Of a stretch of DNA of 17,020 nt, positions 5,412 to 11,210 are shown in pieces. The stretch comes from Nanobdellota archaeon. Its GTDB lineage: Archaea; Nanobdellota; Nanobdellia; SCGC-AAA011-G17; JAFCDX01. Position numbers and translations under genes: made by a program. Where the stretch lies: NCBI GenBank assembly GCA_018816585.1, contig JAHIVQ010000015.1, forward strand, positions 1-17,020. Reading direction: 5' to 3'. The number at the start of each line of letters is the position of its first letter. Within the stretch, counting starts at the first letter, position 1. A model generated the notes under the pieces. The model was given only the letters and a program-made list of their open reading frames with translations, did not search any database and was not told the origin of the DNA.

Positions 5412-5780
5412 TTACTTTTTATTTTCAAATGTTGATTTCAAGTCTATTATATACTTTCCTTCTTCTAATCTTATAATTAATGGCTGTTTATTAAATAGTT
5501 TTACTATATCTAATTCATATTTACCTGGTTCTAGTATTCTTATTGATTCAAGATCAAGAACAACAGGCTTGTCATCTTCAATCTTATCACCAACCATCTT
5601 AAGAACATCCTGTTCAATTTCCTGCTTTTGTTCAGTAGTTAATGTAGAAATAATTTCCTGCGTTTCTTTTGTAACCTCTTTTCTTATATAAAAAAAGAAT
5701 CTTCCTCCACAGGAACATCCCTCTAATATCTTAGAAGAACCATCTTCATATAGTGTACCACATCTTACACACTGATGCAT
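5412..5780 (-). CDS. arvC: OapC/ArvC-like zinc-ribbon protein
   Basis: This 122-residue protein starts MHQCVRCGTLYEDGS and continues with EGCSCGGRFFF. The two knuckles, C-x2-C and C-x-C, form a zinc ribbon. A Glu/Lys-rich helical linker and a C-terminal half of short strands (PVVLDLESIRILEPGKYELD) complete it. From memory of the family, archaeal COG3364-type Zn-ribbon proteins (OapC/ArvC) sit beside an Era-like GTPase and a DUF2073 protein, exactly as here. In Haloferax the GTPase of this cluster is needed for extracellular vesicles; the job of the zinc ribbon is not settled. The ATG overlaps the upstream stop codon by one base (TAATG), and a strong Shine-Dalgarno, GGAGAGG, lies inside the end of the previous gene. 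Confidence 0.82.
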   Translation of the reverse strand: MHQCVRCGTLYEDGSSKILEGCSCGGRFFFYIRKEVTKETQEIISTLTTEQKQEIEQDVLKMVGDKIEDDKPVVLDLESIRILEPGKYELDIVKLFNKQPLIIRLEEGKYIIDLKSTFENKK

Positions 5781-6151
5781 TATCCTCTCCTTTTGGTAAA
5801 TAGTTTTATTTTATTAGGGTCTCTTTTAATTTCCTTAATAATTGTTGCAGGACCTATTACAGTTAATCCTTGTGATCTTCCAAGAATAAAACTAGCAAGA
5901 TTTACACGAAGTTTATCAACGCCTTGTAATGATTTCGCATCAGGATTTATTGTTGCTATTTCAACACCCTTGAACTTGTTATTAATCATACCCATTGTAA
6001 ATTTAATCAAGCTAGCTTCCTCTTCTGCTTTTAATTTGCCCTCCATTACAACAATGCTATTAGCTTTAACATAATTAAGTATTTTCTTTACTTTTTCATC
6101 TTCATCTAGTGCATTCAATTCATGGGTTGCTATAAATTGCAAAGTTAACAT
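5780..6151 (-). CDS. arvB: DUF2073 / OapB-ArvB-like protein
   Basis: This 123-residue protein lacks membrane segments and cysteine clusters. Its ending, GLTVIGPATIIKEIKRDPNKI, is the signature I associate with archaeal DUF2073 proteins. It has an alpha/beta pattern (VVMEGKLKAEEEASLIKFTM, then GVEIATINP). The gene lies between the Era-like GTPase and the zinc-ribbon gene, and its ATG follows the GTPase stop codon with no gap (TAA then ATG), with GGTGAG as ribosome site. In haloarchaea this trio is called oapABC or arvABC. I infer that it is a partner or regulator of the GTPase. There is no evidence of enzymatic activity. Confidence 0.82.
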   Translation of the reverse strand: MLTLQFIATHELNALDEDEKVKKILNYVKANSIVVMEGKLKAEEEASLIKFTMGMINNKFKGVEIATINPDAKSLQGVDKLRVNLASFILGRSQGLTVIGPATIIKEIKRDPNKIKLFTKRRG

Positions 6152-6781
6152 TTATCTCACCAACCTAAATAAAGATTTATAAAAATCATCTATATTTGTT
6201 CCTTTTAATGCTGAGATTCCAACAACATTATATTGAGGAAATGCTGATTGTATTTTTTTAATGTCTGCCTTTTTCAAATCTATCTTGTTTCCAACAACTA
6301 ATACAGGTGTTTTTCTTGCTGCTAGATTACCCATAATAGTTAAATTAACCTGAGAAAAAGGATTTTTTGTTGAGTCAAGAACAACAACAACTGCATCCAT
6401 ATTATCTAACCATTTAATTGATTCTATGACTCCTTTTGTTGCTTCCATAGCTCTCTTTTTTGCCTGTCTTGATTTCATCTTAAACTTTAAAAAATCAGTA
6501 TAATCTATTTTTGTTGCAATTCCAGGAGTATCAACAATATTAAATGTTAGTGACTTTTTACCTGACTTTATAACAACTTTTTCTTTTTGTTTTACTTCCC
6601 TTGTTTCATGAGGAACTTGAGAAACAGAACTTAATGGCTCTCCAATCCAATCCTCGCATATTTTATTAGCCAGGCTTGATTTTCCAGAATTTGGAGGGCC
6701 ATATAAACCTAGTTTAACACTTTTCTTTTTTCTGAATATACTAAACAGATTAGCAATGAAATCTGTAAATTTAGCTGCCAT
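6152..6781 (-). CDS. arvA: Era-like small GTPase, OapA/ArvA-like
   Basis: This 209-residue GTPase has all G motifs: GPPNSGKSS (28-36), DTPG (84-87), NKID (165-168) and SAL (190-192). An amphipathic, basic N-terminus (FIANLFSIFRKKK) could touch the membrane. A conserved segment with SRQAKKRAMEATKG follows G3. It lacks the KH domain of bacterial Era. The neighbouring DUF2073 and zinc-ribbon genes identify the archaeal OapA/ArvA family; as I recall, the Haloferax member drives extracellular vesicle budding and is compared with eukaryotic Arf/Sar-type GTPases. Transcription should begin from a TATA box (6804-6811) inside a 42-bp repeat about 26 nt before the ATG. The same repeat sits before hicB. 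The equivalence of function in this lineage is inferred from synteny. Confidence 0.85.
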   Translation of the reverse strand: MAAKFTDFIANLFSIFRKKKSVKLGLYGPPNSGKSSLANKICEDWIGEPLSSVSQVPHETREVKQKEKVVIKSGKKSLTFNIVDTPGIATKIDYTDFLKFKMKSRQAKKRAMEATKGVIESIKWLDNMDAVVVVLDSTKNPFSQVNLTIMGNLAARKTPVLVVGNKIDLKKADIKKIQSAFPQYNVVGISALKGTNIDDFYKSLFRLVR

Positions 6782-6798
6782 TAAGAAATTAATTGATT

Positions 6799-6840
6799 AT
6801 TTGTTTATAAGCTTTTTGTTGGGACTTTAGAGTTAAAATT
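6799..6840. repeat. promoter-bearing direct repeat, copy 1 (before arvA)
   Basis: This 42-nt segment matches 7312-7353 at 39 of 42 positions, with the first 30 identical. On the minus strand it carries CTTATAAA (6804-6811), the TATA box of arvA, preceded by AACAAAAAG. The two copies lie 513 nt apart and bracket hicB and hicA. Copy 1 also covers the last two bases of the hicA relic stop region. Confidence 0.85.
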
Positions 6841-7059
6841 ATAATAAGTTCAAAAATTCATCTCTGCTTAATCCTGATTGGGATATTATACTCAATAAAG
6901 TTCCTTTTGCAAGCTCTTTATGTTTCGGTACAACTCTGTAATTTTTTCCTTAAAAGAATTTACTAGTATCATATGGCTTCCTGATTGTCTAGTCATCACA
7001 AAACCAACTTTAGATAATGCTTTAACAACATCTGTTCCAGAAATTATAGGTAATTTCAT
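6839..7059 (-). pseudogene. hicA: hicA mRNA interferase, frameshifted
   Basis: From ATG 7059 the frame reads MKLPIISGTDVVKALSKVGF, then RQSGSHMILVN, the HicA double-stranded-RNA-binding-like fold with its catalytic His in GSHMIL. After NSFKE the frame changes. The rest of a normal HicA (YRVVPKHKELAKGTLLSII, then LSRDEFLNLL) continues one frame over, to a TAA at 6841-6839. One missing A in the run of six A within AAGGAAAAAATT would join both halves. The whole segment would then encode about 73 residues, normal for HicA. As written, the toxin would end early and lose its C-terminal half. The ATG overlaps the hicB stop codon (ATGA). This is either a true inactivating mutation or a homopolymer sequencing error. 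Confidence 0.82.
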
Positions 7060-7295
7060 AAGAATAATCTTGTTGCAATTGGAGGCAATAATTTTTCCTG
7101 TATTTTCAGGATTTTTTCAGGGCATTCCTCTAAGTATAGTCTGATAGCATCCTCTATATTTTTAATAGCATCTTCGTAACTATCTCCTTGACTGACTATT
7201 CCAAGATTCAAGCAGTGAGCAACGAATATCTTTTTGTTGTTAATTATCTCTTCATTCACTGCAATATCAAATGCTTCATTAATTTTTTCTTTCAT
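7056..7295 (-). CDS. hicB: HicB antitoxin
   Basis: This 79-residue protein has the HicB core, a partly degraded RNase H-like fold: FVAHCLNLGIVSQGDSYEDA, followed by IKNIEDAIRLYLEE. It has no added HTH or ribbon-helix-helix domain, so DNA binding is not obvious. HicB proteins bind and block the HicA mRNA interferase. Here hicB precedes hicA and overlaps it by 4 nt, so translation is coupled. The promoter is the TATA box (7317-7324) in the downstream copy of the 42-bp repeat, about 25 nt before the ATG, predicting a leaderless mRNA. Since hicA is frameshifted, hicB may now be unneeded or may act as a stray antidote. Confidence 0.88.
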   Translation of the reverse strand: MKEKINEAFDIAVNEEIINNKKIFVAHCLNLGIVSQGDSYEDAIKNIEDAIRLYLEECPEKILKIQEKLLPPIATRLFL

Positions 7296-7311
7296 AGTTG
7301 TAATAAGGACA

Positions 7312-7353
7312 ATTTGTTTATAAGCTTTTTGTTGGGACTTTGGAGTTAGGATT
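7312..7353. repeat. promoter-bearing direct repeat, copy 2 (before hicB)
   Basis: This is the partner of 6799-6840. On the minus strand it supplies CTTATAAA (7317-7324) for hicB. Its far end touches the stop codon of the lipoprotein gene ending at 7353, so the repeat fills the whole space between the two genes. The difference between copies is one base at the 31st position and two adjacent bases near the end. Confidence 0.85.
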
Positions 7354-7772
7354 TATTTAAAATATAAAGAAGGTTTATCTTTTATTCTTATAGTATTGAT
7401 ATAAAGTATATTATTTTCATTAAAACCATCTAAAAATATTCCCTCATTATCTTTATCATTTATCTCATCATCTATAAATTCTCTTGCTCTTTTTAGATTA
7501 AGGGCATTTTGACATCCTATTCCAAAATGATATTCTCCTTTATGATCTTCAATTACCACATAAATAGTTCCATCTGAATTAGGATTATCTTTTAATAATG
7601 TATGAATATTACATTCATTTCTATTTGAATTTTCAATCCTGACGAGAACAGGCTGACCATATATGCTTTCATTTATCTTAGGTTCTTCCTTAGTTTTCTG
7701 CTCTTTAGAACAAGTCATCAAGCTAAATAATAATGCGCTAATACCTACATATTTTAATAATTTATTTTTCAT
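7353..7772 (-). CDS. small lipoprotein, unknown function
   Basis: This is a 139-residue protein. It starts with MKNKLLK, a hydrophobic stretch and a lipobox-like LMTC with Cys21, followed by a Lys/Glu-rich linker, so a lipid-anchored surface protein is likely. The soluble part has a single alpha/beta-like domain with two further cysteines (ECNIH and IGCQN), which could form a disulfide outside the cell. The motifs TIYVVIEDHKGEYHFGIGC and NILYINTIRIKDKP suggest strands. I recognise no family. It is the last gene of a five-gene run; its start overlaps the end of the previous small membrane protein gene by 11 nt, so it should be co-translated with it. Confidence 0.78.
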   Translation of the reverse strand: MKNKLLKYVGISALLFSLMTCSKEQKTKEEPKINESIYGQPVLVRIENSNRNECNIHTLLKDNPNSDGTIYVVIEDHKGEYHFGIGCQNALNLKRAREFIDDEINDKDNEGIFLDGFNENNILYINTIRIKDKPSLYFK

Positions 7773-8010
7773 GTGTTTTGCCCTCTAAATCAGTTGATTC
7801 TTGTAAAAGTCTTTTTTCTAGATCTTTTCTAGATTTATTTGCTTTAATAGCATCCTTAATAAAATAAAAAGACCCTATAATACTTATAATTCCTAAATTA
7901 TATTTTTCATTAGAAAAACCAAGATATGTAAAACCTGTAAATAATGCAGAACCTGCCAAACAAGTATATGCTTCTATTAATTTAGAATTATACTCTTTTT
8001 TAGAGTTCAT
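7762..8010 (-). CDS. small two-span membrane protein
   Basis: This is an 82-residue protein. Two hydrophobic segments lie at about 14-31 and 38-54, followed by a highly charged tail (KANKSRKDLEKRLLQES). The layout is the same as in the next gene upstream: short N-terminus, two spans rich in Ala/Ser/Gly and a charged helix with L-x-x-R-L. The two could be diverged duplicates or subunits of one complex. It lies 4 nt from its upstream neighbour and overlaps the lipoprotein gene downstream by 11 nt. No function can be named. Confidence 0.7.
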   Translation of the reverse strand: MNSKKEYNSKLIEAYTCLAGSALFTGFTYLGFSNEKYNLGIISIIGSFYFIKDAIKANKSRKDLEKRLLQESTDLEGKTHEK

Positions 8011-8014
8011 TTTT

Positions 8015-8260
8015 CTAAGGACTAGTTGGTTCTTTTGATTCTTGTTCTGAAAGTCTTTGCTCTAATTTATTATAGTTTATAAATGATACAATTGAACTAG
8101 CAACACAAAAACCAGCTATAGCTGCATTAAATAATCCAGATACACGTTTTCCTTCAGAAAAGTCACTTATTGAATTGTATATACTCATTCCAGATATTGA
8201 AGAAAAAAGAGCTGCTGAAGCTAAAGAATAAGTCATTGATTGTGCCAAATAATTTTTCAT
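8015..8260 (-). CDS. small two-span membrane protein
   Basis: From ATG 8260 this encodes 81 residues: MKNYLAQSMTYSLASAALF, a second hydrophobic segment (LFNAAIAGFCVASSIVSFI), and a charged tail with KLEQRLSEQES. A start 24 nt further upstream (8284) is open but would overlap the TrmB-like gene by 20 nt and add an unlikely charged start, so I prefer 8260. The pattern of spans and tail matches the gene at 7762-8010, suggesting paralogy. Located right after a regulator gene and before two envelope genes, it is likely part of a membrane complex or a small signalling unit; its function is unknown. Confidence 0.68.
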   Translation of the reverse strand: MKNYLAQSMTYSLASAALFSSISGMSIYNSISDFSEGKRVSGLFNAAIAGFCVASSIVSFINYNKLEQRLSEQESKEPTSP

Positions 8261-8264
8261 TTTT

Positions 8265-9050
8265 TCACTTCCAAAGATTAGCAAACATATTATTTAAAGA
8301 ATTAACAAAATAAGGTGAACTCACCCATATTGCATTATCATAAGCCTCATGGATTGTCTTGTCATCATGTGTCATGAACAATACTTGTTCATTATCCACT
8401 GTACAAAATCTTGATGTAATTACACTGTTTTTTATCTTTGCAAACTTGCTTAACTCATCAACAATACTCTTATTTTCAGGTGTAACTGCTGTAACAACTC
8501 TTATTGCAACTCCTCTTTTAGAAGCCTTTTTCAAGTATTCATTGATCTTGTCATATTTTCTTATAAGGCCTGCACTAGTTGTCATTAAATTTATTGACTT
8601 TTTAGAAGTATTAATCATAGCTATTAAGTGATTGTAAACATTTGATCTTCCTTTTATTGAACCTGAAATCTTTTCTGGATCTACATGCTCAACTCCATTA
8701 GTGAATAATAATTGCAATTCCTTGAATAAATCTGTCTTTTCTATATTGTCTAATTGTTTTACCTGTGATTCTGCACCTTCAACAAGTCTTTTCTTTTCTC
8801 TTAAAAATATTTCTTCTGGTTTTACAGCAAGGTACTTTATTGGCTTTCCTAATTTCATAACAACAAATCCACGCTTTTCAAGAGATTCAAGAACATCGTA
8901 ACTTCTTGATCTAGGAACATTAGAAATATCAGATAATTCACCTGCAGCTGCAACTCCTTTTGATAATAGAGCTGTCCATATCTTAACCTCATAAATATTA
9001 AGATTAAATGCGCTTCTTAATTTCTTCAAAAATGTTTCATCAAATATCAT
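8265..9050 (-). CDS. TrmB-family transcriptional regulator
   Basis: This is a 261-residue protein. Residues about 20-75 form a winged HTH of the TrmB type (AAGELSDISNVPRSRSYDVL), followed by a wing (GFVVMKLGKPIKYLAVKP) and a coiled-coil dimerisation helix at about 80-110. The C-terminal part (about 125-260) is the PLD-like effector fold of the short TrmB family. It includes INLMTTSAG and a later RVVTAV strand, but no HKD catalytic pair, so it probably senses a ligand rather than hydrolysing one. Family members control sugar uptake and central metabolism; this subgroup is poorly characterised. The gene follows a lipoprotein gene with a 6-nt gap and leads three membrane or lipoprotein genes, so it may control envelope genes, including its own operon. 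Confidence 0.85.
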   Translation of the reverse strand: MIFDETFLKKLRSAFNLNIYEVKIWTALLSKGVAAAGELSDISNVPRSRSYDVLESLEKRGFVVMKLGKPIKYLAVKPEEIFLREKKRLVEGAESQVKQLDNIEKTDLFKELQLLFTNGVEHVDPEKISGSIKGRSNVYNHLIAMINTSKKSINLMTTSAGLIRKYDKINEYLKKASKRGVAIRVVTAVTPENKSIVDELSKFAKIKNSVITSRFCTVDNEQVLFMTHDDKTIHEAYDNAIWVSSPYFVNSLNNMFANLWK

Positions 9051-9056
9051 TTTATT

Positions 9057-9689
9057 TTATGCCCCAAATGCTTTTCTTGCTGTATCTTCAGCTTTTTTTA
9101 TTTCTATATTTCTTTGTGGTACATCATACTTTTCCTTTAATTGTATTATAGTATTCAAAATCTTATTATTTAATTCAAATGCTTTTTTTCTTATTTCTGG
9201 ATCTTTTATTAGTTCTCCATTTACATCTATAGAAATTAATCCATCACATTTTTCTTTAAGTGTAGGATCTAATTTTATTGTAATAGTAGATCCATTCTCT
9301 TTAAAAGAATATGTTATTGATTTAAGTGAAATATCTGCTGAATTAAATTCATTAGATATTTTTCCTTCAATTTCAGTAGAATCATAACAACCACCTGGAT
9401 TACAATATTGATAATTTATTTTTACTGTTTTACCATCAACATTAATTTCTTCATATTTTCCATTTGAAGGTATGAAATCTTCTAAATCAGCTAATTTATT
9501 AATTCTCTCTATTAAATTAGGATAACAATAAATTTCTTTTTTAGGTTCTGCATGTTTGTAACTAGAATAAATTTCTTTTTTAGGTTCTTCTTTTTCAAAA
9601 TATTTATTTAAATCAGAACAACCACCTGCTAATAATCCAACTAATCCAATTACTCCTAATGATTTTCCTAATTTCTGTTTAAGTCCCAT
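9057..9689 (-). CDS. lipoprotein of unknown function
   Basis: The preferred start is ATG 9689 (210 residues); a GTG at 9698 is in frame. The lipobox LLAGGC is the best in the window, with Cys24. A short linker holds EPKKEIY twice, 13 residues apart. The soluble domain has IDVNGELIKD, NVDGKTVKI and a pair of cysteines in QYCNPGGCYD, with many beta-strand-like stretches and a helical C-terminal end. I infer a surface lipoprotein; the fold is not recognised. It is the first gene of a run with the TrmB-like regulator and three small envelope genes. The promoter (9718-9745) has the same extended element as those at 1250 and 4098, which ties this operon to the other surface genes. Confidence 0.82.
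   Translation of the reverse strand: MGLKQKLGKSLGVIGLVGLLAGGCSDLNKYFEKEEPKKEIYSSYKHAEPKKEIYCYPNLIERINKLADLEDFIPSNGKYEEINVDGKTVKINYQYCNPGGCYDSTEIEGKISNEFNSADISLKSITYSFKENGSTITIKLDPTLKEKCDGLISIDVNGELIKDPEIRKKAFELNNKILNTIIQLKEKYDVPQRNIEIKKAEDTARKAFGA
9527..9588 (-). repeat. in-frame duplication in the lipoprotein linker
   Basis: A 23-nt sequence is present twice without change, at 9527-9549 and 9566-9588, offset by 39 nt (13 codons). It gives the doubled EPKKEIY just after the lipobox. The perfect identity suggests a recent tandem duplication that lengthens the linker. Confidence 0.85.
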
Positions 9690-9717
9690 TTTAACCACTT
9701 TTTAGTGGGATAACTTA

Positions 9718-9745
9718 TTTATAAAGCTTTCTGTTATGTAACTAC
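9718..9745 (-). promoter_or_regulatory. promoter with extended upstream element (lipoprotein-TrmB operon)
   Basis: GTAGTTACATAACAGAAAG is followed by TTTATAAA (9718-9725) on the minus strand, about 29-36 nt before ATG 9689. GTAGTWACA and AGAAAG are shared with the promoters at 1250 and 4098. Confidence 0.65.
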
Positions 9746-9759
9746 TGTTAGATAATGTA

Positions 9760-10824
9760 TTAATAGAATTTATTTGCTATTGGAATAAATTTTTTAACTT
9801 TTTCTTGGTGCTTTTTTAGCATATCAGAAACGAAATCAGAACATATCTGCTTACATTCCCCACATAATATATTTCCTTTTCTGCATCTTTCATAAATTTC
9901 TTTAACAAACTTTGTATCAGGATTATGAAATTTTAATATCTCATGAACCTTGCAAATATCAGGATTTCCACCTTTTTTTCTCTGTTCCTCTGCAGATGTT
10001 AAACCACCAGTAAATGCATGCTGTATCTTTTTCTTTATTTCTTGTTGTGAATCATCAAGGTATATTGCTGTCTCTGGCATTGAAGAGCTCATTTTTGAGC
10101 CTTGCCGCAATCCAGATTGATGTAAGAAATAAATAAAACTTGAAAGTTCAAGATTGAATTTTCTTGCTAAATCCCTGGTCATTCTGGCGTGAGAATCTTG
10201 GTCAAGACCAATCCCAGTAAGAGAGGGCATTTTTCCTTCATATTCTTTTAATTGCGGATGCAAAATATCAGCGTACTGCAATAAACTTGCTTCTATTTTT
10301 CCTAGGTCTAAATGACCATAAACAGCTTCAAACATATTTTTTGTTATTTTCTTAGATATTTCAAATATGAATTCATAATATCTAGGTTCTTTTTTAGATT
10401 GTGCATAAATTGCCTTTAACGGAACACCTAAAGCAAGTATATGTGCAAGATTATTAACAGCATATTTTTTTGCCTCTTCCATGCTCTTTATTTTTTCCCT
10501 TGAGCAGTATGCATCTATATCTGACAAGGCAAAATAATTCTTTGAATTCTTAAATTTAGAGAAGAAAACAAACAAATCAATATCTATTTTATGACCCAAA
10601 TGCAGTTTTCCAGATGTTGCTATTCCAGTCATTTGTACGAATGGCTTCTTTTCCTTTATTTTCTTGTATACTTTATCAAAATCGCGATGTGCAATTATGA
10701 TATTTCTCTCAAAAAAATAATGGTTTAATTTTAGATTATCATTAAACTTTGACAACCCAAACTCGTCAAATGCAGATTCATAATTTTGTATATTAGAACT
10801 CCAGGGGTCAAATCTCTTTTCCAT
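9760..10824 (-). CDS. trpS: tryptophanyl-tRNA synthetase, archaeal type
   Basis: This class I synthetase (354 residues from ATG 10824) attaches Trp to tRNA-Trp. DPWSS near the N-terminus is typical of archaeal/eukaryotic TrpRS. The HIGH motif is HLGH (75-78) within TSGKLHLGHK, and GIGLDQDSHARMTRDLA (204-220) is the conserved active-site segment. KMSSS is at 244-248. The C-terminal part has C-x7-C-x2-C-x3-C (RKGNILCGECKQIC), common in archaeal TrpRS and possibly zinc-binding. An in-frame TTG at 10833 is possible, but a TATA box (10847-10854) 26 nt before ATG 10824 favours the leaderless ATG. TyrRS is the nearest alternative; the DPW start and the GxDQD block favour Trp. Its tRNA substrate, interrupted by three introns, lies in the same window. 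Confidence 0.93.
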   Translation of the reverse strand: MEKRFDPWSSNIQNYESAFDEFGLSKFNDNLKLNHYFFERNIIIAHRDFDKVYKKIKEKKPFVQMTGIATSGKLHLGHKIDIDLFVFFSKFKNSKNYFALSDIDAYCSREKIKSMEEAKKYAVNNLAHILALGVPLKAIYAQSKKEPRYYEFIFEISKKITKNMFEAVYGHLDLGKIEASLLQYADILHPQLKEYEGKMPSLTGIGLDQDSHARMTRDLARKFNLELSSFIYFLHQSGLRQGSKMSSSMPETAIYLDDSQQEIKKKIQHAFTGGLTSAEEQRKKGGNPDICKVHEILKFHNPDTKFVKEIYERCRKGNILCGECKQICSDFVSDMLKKHQEKVKKFIPIANKFY

Positions 10825-10846
10825 GTTTATCAATAAAAATCAAGAA

Positions 10847-10854
10847 TATTTAAA
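10847..10854 (-). promoter_or_regulatory. TATA box of trpS
   Basis: TTTAAATA on the minus strand is centred 26-27 nt before ATG 10824, giving a leaderless transcript. It also settles the start against the in-frame TTG at 10833. Confidence 0.6.
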
Positions 10855-10861
10855 GTTTTGT

Positions 10862-11074
10862 TTATTTAGAATTTTCTTTTCCTCTATGCCAACCCATATG
10901 CTCAGAAACCCTGGAATTTATATAAAAAGAATATCCAAGGTTTGCAATTAACAATCCTATTACTAATTCTTCAAAACCCAAACTTCCTCCAACTATTTTT
11001 CTTATTAATTCTATTATTAAATATACTAAAAATAATACAAATATCCAGTATATTATTTTCTTGAAATCCAGCAT
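10862..11074 (-). CDS. small membrane protein
   Basis: This 70-residue protein has a hydrophobic segment at about 7-24 (IIYWIFVLFLVYLIIELI) and a second at about 36-53 (ELVIGLLIANLGYSFYI), followed by a charged tail (HMGWHRGKENSK). The short KK start and basic residues between spans suggest a hairpin with both ends inside the cell. The ATG lies one nucleotide after the stop codon of the 31-residue gene, so the two are translated together. Although it sits next to trpS, the two are likely separate units because trpS has its own TATA box. Function unknown. Confidence 0.72.
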   Translation of the reverse strand: MLDFKKIIYWIFVLFLVYLIIELIRKIVGGSLGFEELVIGLLIANLGYSFYINSRVSEHMGWHRGKENSK

Positions 11075-11075
11075 T

Positions 11076-11171
11076 TTATCCTTTTAAGAGCATAATTATA
11101 AACCAAACAATAAGCATGACAACAAGTATAAGTATTACAATATCCACTGGCTCTAACCTCTTTTTTGCCAT
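11076..11171 (-). CDS. 31-residue single-span membrane protein
   Basis: ATG 11171 to TAA 11076-11078 encodes MAKKRLEPVD followed by about 19 consecutive hydrophobic residues (IVILILVVMLIVWFIIMLL) and a KG end. Support for a real gene: a TATA box (11194-11201) is centred 26 nt before the ATG, a positive-inside N-terminus comes before one clean membrane span, and the next gene starts one base after its stop codon. It would be missed by most gene callers because of its length. It probably forms a small membrane complex with the 70-residue protein; function unknown. Confidence 0.72.
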   Translation of the reverse strand: MAKKRLEPVDIVILILVVMLIVWFIIMLLKG

Positions 11172-11193
11172 ATAAATAATATATAAAATTTTA

Positions 11194-11201
11194 TATATAA
11201 A
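11194..11201 (-). promoter_or_regulatory. TATA box of the small membrane protein pair
   Basis: TTTATATA on the minus strand, 26-27 nt (centre) before ATG 11171. It lies just after the end of the ABC permease gene (11211), so the pair has its own promoter. Confidence 0.6.
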
Positions 11202-11210
11202 GCTTCCGCA

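Noticed and set aside
6920..7144. Plus-strand frame across hicA and hicB
   Set aside because: It is the opposite-strand shadow of two recognisable HicA/HicB genes.
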